A stretch of DNA of 62,000 bases from Gnetum montanum (lineage: Eukaryota; Streptophyta; Gnetopsida; Gnetales; Gnetaceae), in the NCBI GenBank assembly GCA_015680685.1, contig MNCI01030955.1, forward strand, positions 66,272 to 128,271, given 5' to 3'. Both the position numbers and the translations under genes were made by a program. The notes under the pieces are model-generated. The model was given only the letters and a program-made list of their open reading frames with translations, was not told the DNA's origin and did not search any database. Below, one piece after another: positions 44,201 to 55,737 of the stretch (positions are counted from its first letter, which is position 1; every line of letters starts with the position of its first letter).

Positions 44201-46640
44201 GATGTGAAGGTAAACATGGACATTAGTAAGGGCCTTTTTTATGACTTGTTTGATGTCCTCATTGATGGGGAAAAGGTTCCCACTAGGATAGTAAGGGAAT
44301 TTGGCTATCGCGGAAAAGTTTTGGAATGGCTTGGTGCCAACATGATCCACTCCAAAATTTTCATGGATAGATTCATGAAACCAAATGCAAAAAAATCATA
44401 TCTTTTATTCAGGTCTTGTGTGTTTTCCAAACTATTATCACAAAATAAGGTAATCGATATGGTGTAGGGGTGGACCTTTTAGAAGGTCCTAATGAAGGGT
44501 ACTAAATTTGATTGGGTAGCTACTTTGGCTACTAAGCTTCAAGAGGAGATCCTTAGACTCTGTGCTAACACCTCTACAATAATCCATATGCACTTTGCAT
44601 TTTTTGCGAGTTATCTGAAGAGGCTTATGGGGTTTTTGGTGGTGTCTAGGAATGGGCGACAAGTTCCTCAAGATCCAAGCCAACTTTCTAGGCCTTGGAT
44701 AGGGAACATTTATTCAATGGTATAAGCCTAGAATCCACCAGAGGGGATGAATGATTAATTCTTCATCACCACTAGGAATCTTGATGTTAGGCAATGCGAG
44801 TCTCCTAATAGCAATGATGACAATGAGCCCTTCATGTTTCTCGCTAGTGTCTTGGATGCTAGAAAATAATGTATGGAGGTCAAAGGAATAGCTAGAGAGA
44901 AACTTAAGTGGCCTATAGAGGAGGCATAGCTAGCATTAGACCAACCTACCCCAAAGAAGATCAAGTTTAGGCTTACATCATCATAGAAAACATTCATAGG
45001 TGAGCTTGTTTTAAGTTTGGAAATTTGATTATTTATGCTTTAAAGTTTATGGCTATGTGATGGTTTCATGTGTTAAACCAATTTTATACATGCTATGGCT
45101 ATAGAAAAACATTAGGCTATGGAAATCCAAGATGCTATGGAGGTGGAACAAAGACATGTAGAAGAGGCACTTATAAAGCAACATAAGTTTGAAGGATTTT
45201 CCAATGTAGGTATAGATGATCTAGACACCTTGTTTAGTGAGACCGTACCAGGTACATCCCCCATCATCATCCTAGAGAAGGAAGAGAAGGAGGAGGTGCC
45301 AGGTATGCCCATGCCTCAATGCTTTCATTTTATCTCATTGTTTACCTTCATTTTTCATCCTAACCTTTTGATGATTGTTATGCTTATAATAGTTCTTGAG
45401 CCACCAATGAAAGCTCCCATCCCTAATTTTCTTGTGAAACCATGGGTAGAGACTCTAGACAAAGTAAAGTTCATGTGTGGGATGGCTAAAAACATCATTG
45501 ACTAGTTGCATCAAGTTGCACACAAGATAGGTAAGGATTTTATTTTATGCTTCAGTTATAGGCTATGCTTGCATTATGACTATCTTAGCTTGTGCATTAT
45601 GTTTATGGTTGTATTTTATGCTTATGTATTGTCTTTTGTGGAGTGGGATCCTAGTAGAGATATGGAGATTGATTCCTTGCCTATGCTTCCCTTTAATGTA
45701 TCTAGTGTACCCTTGAATTTGTGTAAGACTACTATTGATCTAGCAATGTTGTGCACAAAAACTTCATGGAAGCTAGAGAGGTCCAATGAATCCTTATGGG
45801 ATGAAGTTATGGTAGTAAGGGAGAAGAAACAATAGCAAGAGGATATTATTAGAAATCTCCAAGACCATAAGACCTTTGTGGAAGCCCAAGTGGCTAACTC
45901 AAGGGAATTACCTACCAAGGAGATCACCAAGGAGATCACTTGGATCCATTATTGGCATATAATCCAGGACAAAGTAGTAGTCTTATAGGCAATGGTAGAA
46001 TAACAAATGCAGATAGAACTCATATTCCAAAAAGTTAAGGATTGAAAAGATGACTAAGCTTAGGTCCTAAATTGGGGCAAGAAACAAAAGGTCCACAAGC
46101 AAAATTCTAAGGCAGATCATGGGCCCTCCCATAAGTGGCATAAGGAGGAGTCGGTTGAGCGATGCAAGGGAGAGCTATTCATCTAGGGGATCTAGGTAGA
46201 GATCATAATTTTAAAAGTACTCTCAGAGTGGAGAAATCCCCTACTCTTTAGATTACCACTACTGTAGGCAAGACTTCTATGGCTACTACTACTCGGGAGC
46301 CTCCTACTTGGACAACTATAGATAGGACTAGTATCCTCTCTAGCATTGGTCTTGGGGATGTTGATTGGGTCAACATGATGGAGGACTAGATCCTCCATCA
46401 TTTGGAGGAAGGACTTTCTCATCTACCTCTGCAACTAATGGAGCCAAAATCTCCACAAGTTTGGTATATTCTATGTTTTTACTTTCTGACATATGGTTTT
46501 AATTTTGGATATGGGTTACTAATTAGCTCTATGTTGTTACATTTTAGGCCTTAGGAGACATTGGTGGCCCTAGTGGTGTGGGTGGGAATGACCCACCACT
46601 TCCTCCTCCTTATGCCACTCAGTATCCTCCATCAGTTTAG
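41219..46640 (+). pseudogene. Antisense intron-bearing gene in the pol intron, element D copy
   Basis: Exons by alignment with C and E and by splice borders: 41219-41336, 43029-43471, 43555-about 43826, 43943-44999, 45116-45302, 45393-45530, 45644-46459 and 46558-46640. Exon 2 reads SILIIMELVGILCY, LGKLSLWF, FLAYILKNF and VIVETLLP. Exon 3 reads GDFDAYASNFNLVYKKCKDD. Exon 4 contains an open stretch at 44093-44467 (VGHFSTIIQDVKVNMDI) and another at 44492-44725 (KGTKFDWVATLATKLQEEIL, HMHFAFF). Exon 5 ends EEKEEVP before CCAG/GTATGC. Exon 7 is Glu/Lys-rich with VEAQVANSREL. The last exon ends PPPYATQYPPSV and a stop. Most introns keep GT and AG. The frame has stops in every larger exon. A weak TATA-like word (TTTATATGG) is near 41030. 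The family is unrecognised. Confidence 0.65.
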
Positions 46641-46959
46641 CTTGTTGGCTATTTGTTTTTATTTTCACGTTCATGGCTATGATTATCCAAGACTATGTTA
46701 TAAATGGTTGTTATTCTTTGACATTTTTGCCACATAGTGTGGCCATGGCTTATGTATGTTATGGACATTTTAACTTTAAATTTAAATTTGATTTTATTTT
46801 TGGCTATATGTATCTATAGTTGTAGTAAACTTTGTAAATGTTGTAAATATTATGAATGTTGAGAATGACTATGTTGATGTTTTACCTATAACATTAAATA
46901 TCTAATCGATGCAATAAAAGGCTAAGCAAAGAAAGATATAATAATAAAAGGGATGTTTG

Positions 46960-47190
46960 CTAGTTTTAGGCCATCATGGGCATAGGTTATATAGTTTTGC
47001 TAGTTTAAGGCCATGGCAAGCCATGATGCGTTTTGGTTAGTTTGCCAGTTTAGGGTCATAGTAGGTCATAATGCTAGTTTAACATTTTAGTGGATGGCAG
47101 TGCTAGTTTAGAGTCTTAGTAGATTGTGTTATGTAATTATCTTTGATAGTTTAAGGTCATGATGGGCCATGGTGCCAGTTTAAGGTCTTA
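46960..47190 (-). repeat. Motif array at intron 5' edge, element D
   Basis: About seven copies, for example GCTAGTTTAAGGCCATGGCA, CCAGTTTAGGGTCATAGTAG, GCTAGTTTAACATTTTAG and CCAGTTTAAGGTCTTAGCCA. They lie between the antisense gene end (46640) and the decayed splice donor (47468). Confidence 0.8.
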
Positions 47191-47468
47191 GCCAACCAAT
47201 TATGAAAAAGAAGTATATTTATAAGGATTTTTCAATGTTTATAACATAAGTAAAAATAAAGAAAGTTTGTAACAAATAGGTAAAAATGCAAATGAATTTA
47301 GGCTTCATGCATAGGCTATGTGCATAAAGAGTAAAATAATAAATGCGTAAAAAGATATAATAAATTGCAAAAGAAAAGTAAGACTACATGGCTATTGGTG
47401 CATCTAGTCATAAGGACATGGGATGAAGAAGGTTAAGATGAACTTCACTTATGCAAATTCTTCCTAAT

Positions 47469-48110
47469 CTTTGCAAGATTAGGAAGGCTAACTTTGCACA
47501 AGCTTATATTTGCCATCCTCTTCACTTAGAATGTTAAAAGGAAGTTCATCCCATAATGCATTCCATTGCTTATTGTTGTTATTATTGGGTTGTTAATTTC
47601 TTTTGGGTTGTTTGATTTCATGGCTATGAACTTCTTCTTGAATCTCCATTTCACACCCCTATTCTATGTTTACATTGTTGATAGCTAAGGGAATTGTGTT
47701 ATCACCATGAATGATGATTTCACCTCCCTCGTAAGATAGGTGAATTTCTTGATGAATGGGAGAGGACATAGCTTGTATTTAAGGTAACCAAGATCTTCCT
47801 AGGATTAGGTTGAACCTTAGTGTCTCATCCACCATCAAAAAATTGGTGTTTGTGGTGAATTGCTCTCCAACTACAAAATCCAAGGAAATAGACCCTATGA
47901 TGACAACTCTTGATCTACTAAAGAACTTAAGAACTATAGTGGTTGTAGGTTGTATCTACTTAGTTAAGCTTAAGTGTTCAAAAATAGTGCATGGGATGAC
48001 ACTAGTTGTAGCACCATCATCAATATGTAGCTAATGTACTTTGACCTATCCTATGCATACGGTTATGAATAGAGGGGTTGTAGCTACTTCACCATTTTGG
48101 AGATTAATAT
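47469..48110 (-). pseudogene. Aspartic protease region of element D
   Basis: On the minus strand the catalytic loop reads LHIDDGATTSVIPC (about 48035-47990) and the second signature FNLILGRSW (about 47815-47790), with SPIHQEIHLSYEGGEIII after it. The C-terminal part DELPFNILSEEDGKYKLVQS aligns to AELPFSIVDD of C, ending at the inferred donor 47469. At least three stops interrupt it. Confidence 0.75.
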
Positions 48111-50680
48111 TAATTTCATTATTGCAAAATGTTAAGGATGTTGACTTCTCCTTCCTTGGTAAGAAAGGAATCATCATTACATGGATGGCTTTCTCATTAG
48201 TAGGCATGTTCTCACTAATAAGGATGGAAGTCAACATTTTGACTAACACCTCATGATGTGTGATGGAAGTCATGATTAGGTCATACAAGCTTAAGGTTGT
48301 ATTCTTTTGCTTGAGGGATTTCCTGACTTGGTCTATCGCAATAAGGAATTTTTTATCATTGGCCATGGGCTTGTCACCTTGGTTGTGCTTTACTTCCTCC
48401 TTGCATCCCAAAATGAAAACTTTGGCTTTAGGTTATGGTTGTTGGGGCTTTTCATTGTTGTTTTAGTTATGGACTTCGGTATCCTCCTATGGCTTGTTGC
48501 TTGGAGTAGGTTGGGTAGCAAAGGTCATGGGTATAGTCAATATGGGAGTGGGCTTTGGTGGGCCCACTTCCTTTTATGTATTTTTCTACTTGTCACCCTT
48601 GTTGTACTTTTGCTTATGCTTCTTCCTTAAGATTCTTTGGTTATTAGTTGTTGGTTGTGAAGAAGAGGCAGTAGCATTGGCCACATATGAGGTTGTTGTG
48701 CAATTGGTTGGACTATAGCTATTTGGGTTGTGTTGTGTTGGAGGACCTTGATGAAAAAAGGTTTCCTCAAAGGTACTCATGATGGTATTCTTATGAAAAA
48801 AGGGGTTCTTGAGCTGAGGGAAGCTAAAGAAGCCCCTTTATCATAGAGGAGTACTTGAATCATGAATGGTTCTCTTGCAAGTCTTTGATCATCATGAATG
48901 TTGAATGCTAAAATAATATAAGGACTATCATTCGCATTCAAGGGGTCTTTATAAACCTGCATCGATTGGTTTTATGGCCAAACTGGGTTGGAAGCATCCA
49001 AGACCTGTTCCCCCTTTATCTATCATCCTTTGCAGGTCATCCTTTAGTGTAAGGTAGATGTCTATGTCATGACCAAGAAGTTGATGATAATGGCAGAAGT
49101 GGTCTAGTTTGAAGTATCTAAGTAACTAGGGATTATCCTTTGTTACCCAAGTAGGGTCTTTGGATATTTTTCACAACCACTCATGTTTCTTTCGTGTAGC
49201 TTTGATTATTTTTTTGTGTTTCATGTGCCCAAATTTTAATAGTTGGTTTAGTAACATGGATGGTTTCATAGGTAAGGTAGTGTATTTGGACCTATCCTTT
49301 CTTTTAAAGTTAAGTCTAGTTGTCATTGATGTAGTAGCCCTAGAGGTTGATGGTTGGTTATTATAGTTATTAGTGGGGGCCTTGGCTGATTTGACCCTTT
49401 GCCCCTAGTTCATGGTCTTTTTTCCTTTGGTCACAGTTGCTATGGTTGGATTTTTTTGTTTATTTTTCTCTTTTTCTCTTCATGCATGTTGATTTTTATA
49501 TGATATGTAGGCCAGATCATGACTAGCCTCCACAACATCCTCTATATTTTTAGTTTGCGAAAATTCATGGATAAGGAACTGCAAATCAAGGTAGTAGAGT
49601 TTTAACTTAATAAAGTTGTTCACTGCCCCCTTGAATATGGCTAAAAGATGGGCTTTAGCTATGGGCTTTGGTATTTCACTGAGTAGTTCATTCCATCACT
49701 AGATAAACTTCTGTATGGGTTCTAAGGGCCCCTGATTAACCTTTATGAGTTGATCAAGCATTACATTAGGCTTTAAGTTATACTTGAAGTAGTTAACAAA
49801 CTAGGCAACTAAGTCCTCTAAAGAGAATATGGATTCTTTGGGTAGTGCACTGTACCAATCAAGTGCTTTCTCAATCAAAGACATAGGGAAAATCCTCATG
49901 ATGGTATGATGTCATGGTTTCAAGAGTAAGCATTTGGATCAAAAGGTAATGAGGTGAGCATTGGGATCACCTTCTCCATTCTATTTGCTAAATTGGAAAA
50001 TAGTGACACCAAGAGGAAGTGTCAAGGGTGGGACTATAGGACTTATAGGATTATCTTGGTAGAAGTCCATAATCTTGACTATTTGTGATGTATAGGCTTT
50101 AAGCCTTTTCAACTCCTTTATTAGGTCCTAGATCATTTGGAAGGCTTGATCTAGACCCTATAGTGGCCATGTTAGTTGTGGGATTTGTACATAGGTATAT
50201 GGCATCTATTGTAAGGCTTGTGGAATTGCTATGGGTTGTAAGATAAAAGGATGTGGTTGCATTATGGTTGTGGCCTATGAACCAAACAAGGAAAAAGATG
50301 TTTATAATAGTACCTAAGGCACAAATAGGACAAATGGTATGTGTGATCCCTAAGTTTCTTGTGGTGGTAAAAACCAGTATTGATGGTTGCACAAATTGAG
50401 GCCGTATGTTAAATGACATAGATGGGCTATGGATCATAGTTTGTGGCATCGATTGAGTTTGATGTGTGGCTATGACCAATGTGGAATTAGCTATGGAAGA
50501 GAGAAACACCATGCCCATGGAGAAAAAAAAGGCATGAGGGGAAGGCTTGGTGGCCTTAGGGGTTGCTTGTTGAAACAATACCCCTAGGATGTTTTCAAGC
50601 TTAGATTTTTCCCTAAATTTGTACTCTTTCTGTTGTTCCTTAAAGTAATGTTTTTCATCATCTTCCTCCATCTTAATCAA
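48111..50680 (-). pseudogene. Gag of element D
   Basis: The N-terminal part is open at 50680-50099 (MEEDDEKHYFKEQQKEYKFR, then a Ser/Thr/Pro/Met-rich region). The gag core at about 49890-49640 reads MSLIEKALDWYSALP, LEDLVA, FVNYFKYNLKPNV and PIQKFI. A following helical part reads AIFKGAVNNFIKL. A C-terminal basic Ser/Thr/Gln-rich segment at 48780-48586 reads SSSQPTTNNQRILRKKHKQK. The linker LSLYDLIMTSITHHEVLV (about 48290) joins to protease. No CCHC zinc knuckle is seen; the basic segment may bind RNA instead. Confidence 0.75.
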
Positions 50681-50860
50681 TTGGTGTATTATACCTGTAT
50701 AGGTATTATATAGAGATATCTAGTCATAGGGGGAAGGGATGAACTCATTACCATTATAGTGGATAAGTTCAAACTTCCTTTTGGCTTATGCCTTCAAACA
50801 TGGAATTAGCATGCCAGCCTATAGTTTTGGCATAAATGAAGTTATATTTTTGGCAAGGTT

Positions 50861-51710
50861 GGGAGCAGGGTGTGTGGGTGGGTGGGTTGGGGGGAGTGGG
50901 GAAGAAGGGGGATGAGATAATGGAAATCTCACACCTTCTTGTTTTAATGCTAGAGAGAGGGAAAGGCTGAAAGACAAAGTGGAAGGTTAGTATTTCCCAC
51001 TAAGAACTTGGTTTTGGAAGGCTGCTAATTTTCTAGGCTTGGAAGGATGGGGGGATGCTAACTTTTGGAAGTTTGGTAATTTCTAGAAGGGTTGCACTAC
51101 CACTTTGGAAACTAGAAAACATGGTAGCAAAATGAAAAAAAGGGAAAAGGATATTAATGTTGGCTTTGGAGGAAAAATTTCATAGTAATTGCTATGAAAA
51201 CCATCACCGAACCACTTGCAACTTTCACGTTGTAGTTTTGGTCATAGGGAGGTGGGTGGGGGGTGTGGGGGTGGTGGGGTGGAAGATGGTAGCATTAAGC
51301 TTTTAAAGGTTTAAGGAATTTTTGCTACAAAAAGTTAAAAAGGCTTTCAACTTGCAATGGAAAAAATAGTTTTGGTTATTGAGTTGGTGACAAGCCTCAC
51401 CCATGTTAGCATCCCAACTGTCTCTATGTTGGGTATGGTAGGAGGTGAAGAAGGGGGGTGGGGAGGTGATATAATGAGAATATCACACCCCCTAACCCAA
51501 TGTTGACAAGGAGTAAAGGAAAAAAAAGGAAAGTGGAAATTTGGTATTTTTCCACTAAGATTGGTTTTAGCCAGCTACCAATTTTATTAGCTTGGAAAGA
51601 TGGAGGGGAAAAACTAACTTACAAAATTCTACTAGTTTCCAAAAGGGTTGCACTACTAGTGTTGAGAAATAAGAAAACTTTGGCAACTAAAGGGGGTTAA
51701 GAAAATGAAC
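50861..51710 (+). repeat. Tandem duplication with G-rich blocks in the leader of element D
   Basis: Two copies about 535 bases apart (about 50880-51150 and 51420-51710) share GAAATCTCACACC / GAATATCACACC, CCACTAAGA, GCTTGGAAGGATGG and AAGGGTTGCACTAC. Each begins with runs of G on the plus strand. A third G-rich block lies between them at 51246-51284. No coding is seen in the leader. Confidence 0.65.
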
Positions 51711-51933
51711 TAGAAAATCAACACTAGCTTTGAAAATTCACAACAACTATTATAAAAATTACAAAGCCCAAACACCTGCTACTCTACACTAGGTCCTGGC
51801 AGCAAAGAAGGATGGATTGTAACATTGATTAAAATGTAGATTCAAAGGCTTTGGCTATAAAATGTAGATTTCAATATAATAGGTAATGTTGGTAATAATG
51901 GAAATCAAATATAGCCATAGAAATCAAATGAAG

Positions 51934-51951
51934 GCCCTCCTTCTAGCACCA
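51934..51951 (-). other. Primer binding site, element D
   Basis: The sense strand reads TGGTGCTAGAAGGAGGGC, eight bases from the LTR end at 51960. The first 16 bases equal the C site apart from one base. It complements a tRNA 3' end CTCCTTCTAGCACCA. The species is not assigned. Confidence 0.75.
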
Positions 51952-51959
51952 AGAAAAAC

Positions 51960-53469
51960 TGTTGCAACTAGAAAATTTGATCATTGGAAAAAATTGAAGG
52001 AGATCTGGTGTACAAAATTTCCTCAACTCATGTATCCCTAGGACCTCTAGAAAAAATGGGAGTTGGGGTACCTTGGCTAGTCTAGTAGATCAACTAAGCA
52101 CTTACAACATGCAAAGAAAATAAATTATGAAAATACAATGTAAAAATTATAGATCTAAACAAAAACAAAAGGCAAATGCATATTACACACACAATGAAAC
52201 TTTTAAACTTTATTAAAGCAATAAAGAATGGATTTTAGAAATGTGTACAAAAAAATGCCTTTGAAAGAAGAGGGGGAGGGGTTCATTGGTCTAGGTGTTC
52301 AAAGTCAATTGGAGTCGATGTAATCTACTCCATGATACGCATACTAAGCCACTCATGATGCTTTTGAACCTTCTCTACTATAATCTCAATTCTGTAGGTT
52401 AGCTATGGTGGAAGTTGAGTAGTGTAAAAAATCCAAGCTATCCAAGTGCTCTACACTGGGAGTTGGAAATCATAGGAGTACAGTGTGGACATTGAAAGAT
52501 CAAAAATCTCAAAAGGAAATTGAAAAGTCACAAGGTCATAGAGTTTCTACATTGGGTTTAAGAGAAAATAAGTGTGAAAACTTATAAGAACTCTTGAGTT
52601 CTTGAAAATGCCCAAGTGTAGAACTTTAAAATTGCTGAAAAGTGTAAAGTGTTGAACCTATAAATGGTGTTTGAGGCTGGTTTTTATAGGTTTTGGGCCA
52701 TGAATGAGGTTGAAAAATGGTTGAAAAATGTCTATAAATTGGATTCCAATTTTTGCCTCATTTAAATGAGATAGGTGCCCAAATTTGGGGGGTTACTATA
52801 TAGAGTAAGTGATTTCCCCTATGGCCATTCTATTTAGTATAAATAGTAACCAAGGCACACCTTTCACATTGAAGATGAATCTTCCATGCTAAGCTCTCCA
52901 CCATGCTTGCTGAAGTGGTTGGTCAACATTGAAGTGAATGAAGTGATGAATTTTGGCTTTTGTCAGTTCAAAGCTAGGGGATGCAATTTTCAATGTTTCC
53001 CGGGGTGGGGGGGTGGGTTGGCGGGGAAGGGAAGGGTGTGGAACTTCCATGTAGTCTCTACGCTAAAGGGTGAAAGTTTCCAAAACCCCCATCCTTCCAC
53101 ATTGGAGGATAGGTGAGATTTATCCTCCTACATGTGTTTCCACTATAGAAAACTATATAGCCCTCATAAAACCCATCAAATTATCCTTTTGGCATTCCAA
53201 AAGGCATTTTTGATAGCCCCAACGAACACCCCCCCCCCCCCCCCCCCCACCAAAGCCCAAATATAGACACTAGGTGATAATTTTTTACTTGGGGAATGAG
53301 GCTTTGACCACTTATGAGGCATTTTTAAGTTTCAAAAGTATAAAGTATGTGAAATTACCCACTATGGGTTACAATCTTCACATTTACAATGAATTTTGCC
53401 TTAGGTTTCATGGGGTGAAAGCTACATGATGAAAATTAACTATAACATGCAAATGTTTATGGTGTTTTA
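51960..53469 (-). repeat. 5' LTR of element D
   Basis: The LTR is 1,510 bases and pairs with 31788-33286 throughout. On the sense strand it starts TAAAACACCATAAAC at 53469 (TG decayed to TA) and ends AGTTGCAACA at 51960. The TATA box is on the minus strand at 52688-52681 (CCTATAAAAACC), so U3 is about 780 bases. It contains G-rich (53001-53040) and poly-C (53229-53248) tracts. It is flanked by GATCT at 53470. Confidence 0.87.
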
Positions 53470-53479
53470 GATCTGGACT

Positions 53480-55270
53480 AGTTTTGGCCTCAATAGATCC
53501 TACATGTATGCCTCTAGGGTTTTGGGTTTAAGGACTATGGTCTGAGCTCAAGTTTGACTAGTTTTGAGGTTTCCTAGAGGTTTTTTAAGCTTCTCCCATA
53601 TTTTCCATTCTTGGGATAGTATGATTAGCATGGAAGACTAAGGGAAAGTATCTTTTTGACTTTCTACATCATTTCTAGTCATGCATGTAGGTCTTTGAGG
53701 TTGCTAGTGTTGAATACCAATGCTCGGTAGCAAAATGTTTTCATTTTAAAGGTTTTTAGGGTTCTCCCCTTGTTTTCACTCTAGGATCTCTATTCCTACC
53801 ATGGAAGATTTGGGAAAAAGGCTTTCTAGCTGCATATGATTAATTTCATCAAATCTAATGTTCTTAGGATGCACAAACAAAGTTCTAAGACACACATAGG
53901 GCTTTCTAGCATTCGTTCAATGTCTTTGGAGGTTATTTTGAAGTCCTCCAAAATTTTTCCCCTTTCTTCCACACTCAGATTCATGGAGGAGGTGGCTCTT
54001 AGTGTGGAAGAACTGAGAAACCTATATTTTTATCATTTTCCATTATTTCTAGCTATGCTTGTAGGCTTCTAAGGTTTTTGGTGTTGATTGTTGATACCTG
54101 ATGTCAAATTTTGGTTATTTTGAGGGTTATTAAGAAACTTTTGGGCTTTCCCTCTTTTTCCATATCAAGGCTTTTATGCTTAGCATGGAAGAAGAAAGGA
54201 AAGGACATTTTAGCTTTTATAGTCAAATCAGACTATGCATGAGTGTCTATAGGTTTGCTAGTATTGGCCATCAATGTCTAGGGTGAAAATCTAGTCGTTT
54301 GAAGGGATATGAAAGGGATTTTAGGTTTCCCCCCTTCCATCCACACTGAGGATGGAAGCCTTAGCATGAAAAATCAATGGGAAAGGAATTTTGATCATCA
54401 GTGGTTACTTCCAAAAGTTTAATGGCTTATAGAAGGATGGGGTTGCTTCCATAGGTTAAACTGCATGAAAATTTTAATAGTTTTGGCTTTTCCCTTTAAT
54501 CCATGCTAGGACTAGGATGCTTAGCAATGAAGAGGTCTCCCCCAATCAAGAAAGTCAAATCTAGGCTAGATTAACAACCAATCAAGTGTGCATGTTAGCC
54601 TCTAAGGTTGTTGGTGTCGATAGTCAATATTTAGTACCAAGATCCATAAGTTTGGAGGCTTCTAAGTGCCTCATGCAATCTCCCCCAACTTTCTTCCACA
54701 CTAGGTATGATTCTTATAGTGTGGATGAGATGGGGATGATAGTTTTATGCCATATTTAACTAATTTCAAGGCATATGAAATCCCTATAGGATTCCAGTAG
54801 GATCTAGGAATCATTAGGTTATGAGAAATGGCCATAAGGTAGTTAATTTAGGTTATTTTTTGCTTCCCTCATCCATCCATACTAGGGATGAGATGCTTAG
54901 CATGGATAGAGCCTTCCCTAGTGTGGAAACACCAAATCCTTAGGTTTCAACTAGTTTCAACTAGGTTTGGTGAGGTTCTAGGGCTACCAGAGATGCTTGG
55001 AGGGGTTCTTGGTCATGTGGGATCCACTTCAGTGTCAAATTTAGGCTAGATGGGTGTTGGAGATAGGAATGGGTGTTACCCCCCTTGTTTCATATTGGCC
55101 AGTGTTTCCCTAGTGTGGAAATCCAAGTTGTCCCATTTTGATAGTGTTGCACCCCATTTTGAAATCCTAAGGTTGAAAGAGGCAAGTTCAAGTTACTAAA
55201 AATGGTAAATAGCTATGTTTTAATGATTTTGTGAAATGGGAGGTATGTATCCATGCTAGGCATTCCATCC
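53480..55270 (+). repeat. Array of about 190-bp hairpin units (element E)
   Basis: Continuation of the array in the left fragment (31140-31760). Units are marked by AGCATGGAAGACTAAG (about 53625), CCATGGAAGATTTGG (about 53800), GTGTGGAAGAACTG (about 54002), AGCATGGAAGAAG (about 54182) and further degraded copies to about 55270. It aligns unit by unit with D 38895-40760. Confidence 0.7.
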
Positions 55271-55737
55271 CTAACATGGATGCATGGGAGTTAAGGTTGA
55301 AAAATTGTTTTAATTGTCAAAAGTTGCCAAAACTCAGCGTTGATGCAATTTTTGGATAGAAGGGAAGGTGTATGGTGAGGTCTATAATCCAAAAATTTTT
55401 AAAATTTGAATAGTGAAGCTATTTCCCACCAAACCCAAAGTTGAAGAAAGTTTTTCCCTTTTTCACTTATGTGCACTTGGAGTTATGGTGCACTAAATTA
55501 GCAGCTGGGGTTTCAAGGTGTACATTTAGGTTTTAGATGTAGTTTATATGGTTGAATTTTGCCAAATTTCAATCATAATTATCATTTTTACAGACTACAC
55601 ATTGGAGGAGAGATCTTGTAGAGATTATTATGGCAAAAGTAACCTATCTTCAATATGGAATCTTTCCATCATTCTCATAATCCATGTTGAACTCCTATTC
55701 TTCTTGATTACAAACTACTTCCAGCATTGAACCTACA

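Larger units (their letters stand above)
36994..47468 (-). other. Candidate intron between protease and pol, element D (10.5 kb)
   Basis: Same position as the C intron. The donor aligns as GCAAAG/ATTAGG (GT changed to AT) and the acceptor as TATGCAA/GATC (AG changed to AA), so both have decayed. Contents: motif copies, the antisense gene (41219-46640), its upstream hairpin-repeat array (about 37690-40600) and motif copies at 37235-37610. The extra length relative to C is mainly the hairpin array and a longer intron 1. Confidence 0.6.
31788..53469 (-). mobile_element. Element D: complete 21.7 kb Tat/Ogre-like retrotransposon
   Basis: Defined by LTRs 53469-51960 and 33286-31788, GATCT duplications, primer site (51951-51934) and polypurine tract (33305-33287). 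In sense order: leader, gag (from about 50680), protease (to 47469), a candidate intron of 10.5 kb (47468 to 36994) with the antisense gene and a hairpin-repeat array, the pol exon (36993 to 33537) and a very short 3' UTR. Reading frames are more decayed than in C. It shares termini, polypurine tract and primer site with C, but its LTR body is unrelated in sequence. Its insertion point is within the intron repeats of element E. Confidence 0.88.

Noticed and set aside
48307-48630. Hydrophobic plus-strand frame resembling a membrane protein
   Set aside because: Lies opposite the gag C-terminal part and protease linker of D; the hydrophobicity comes from the complementary polar codons.
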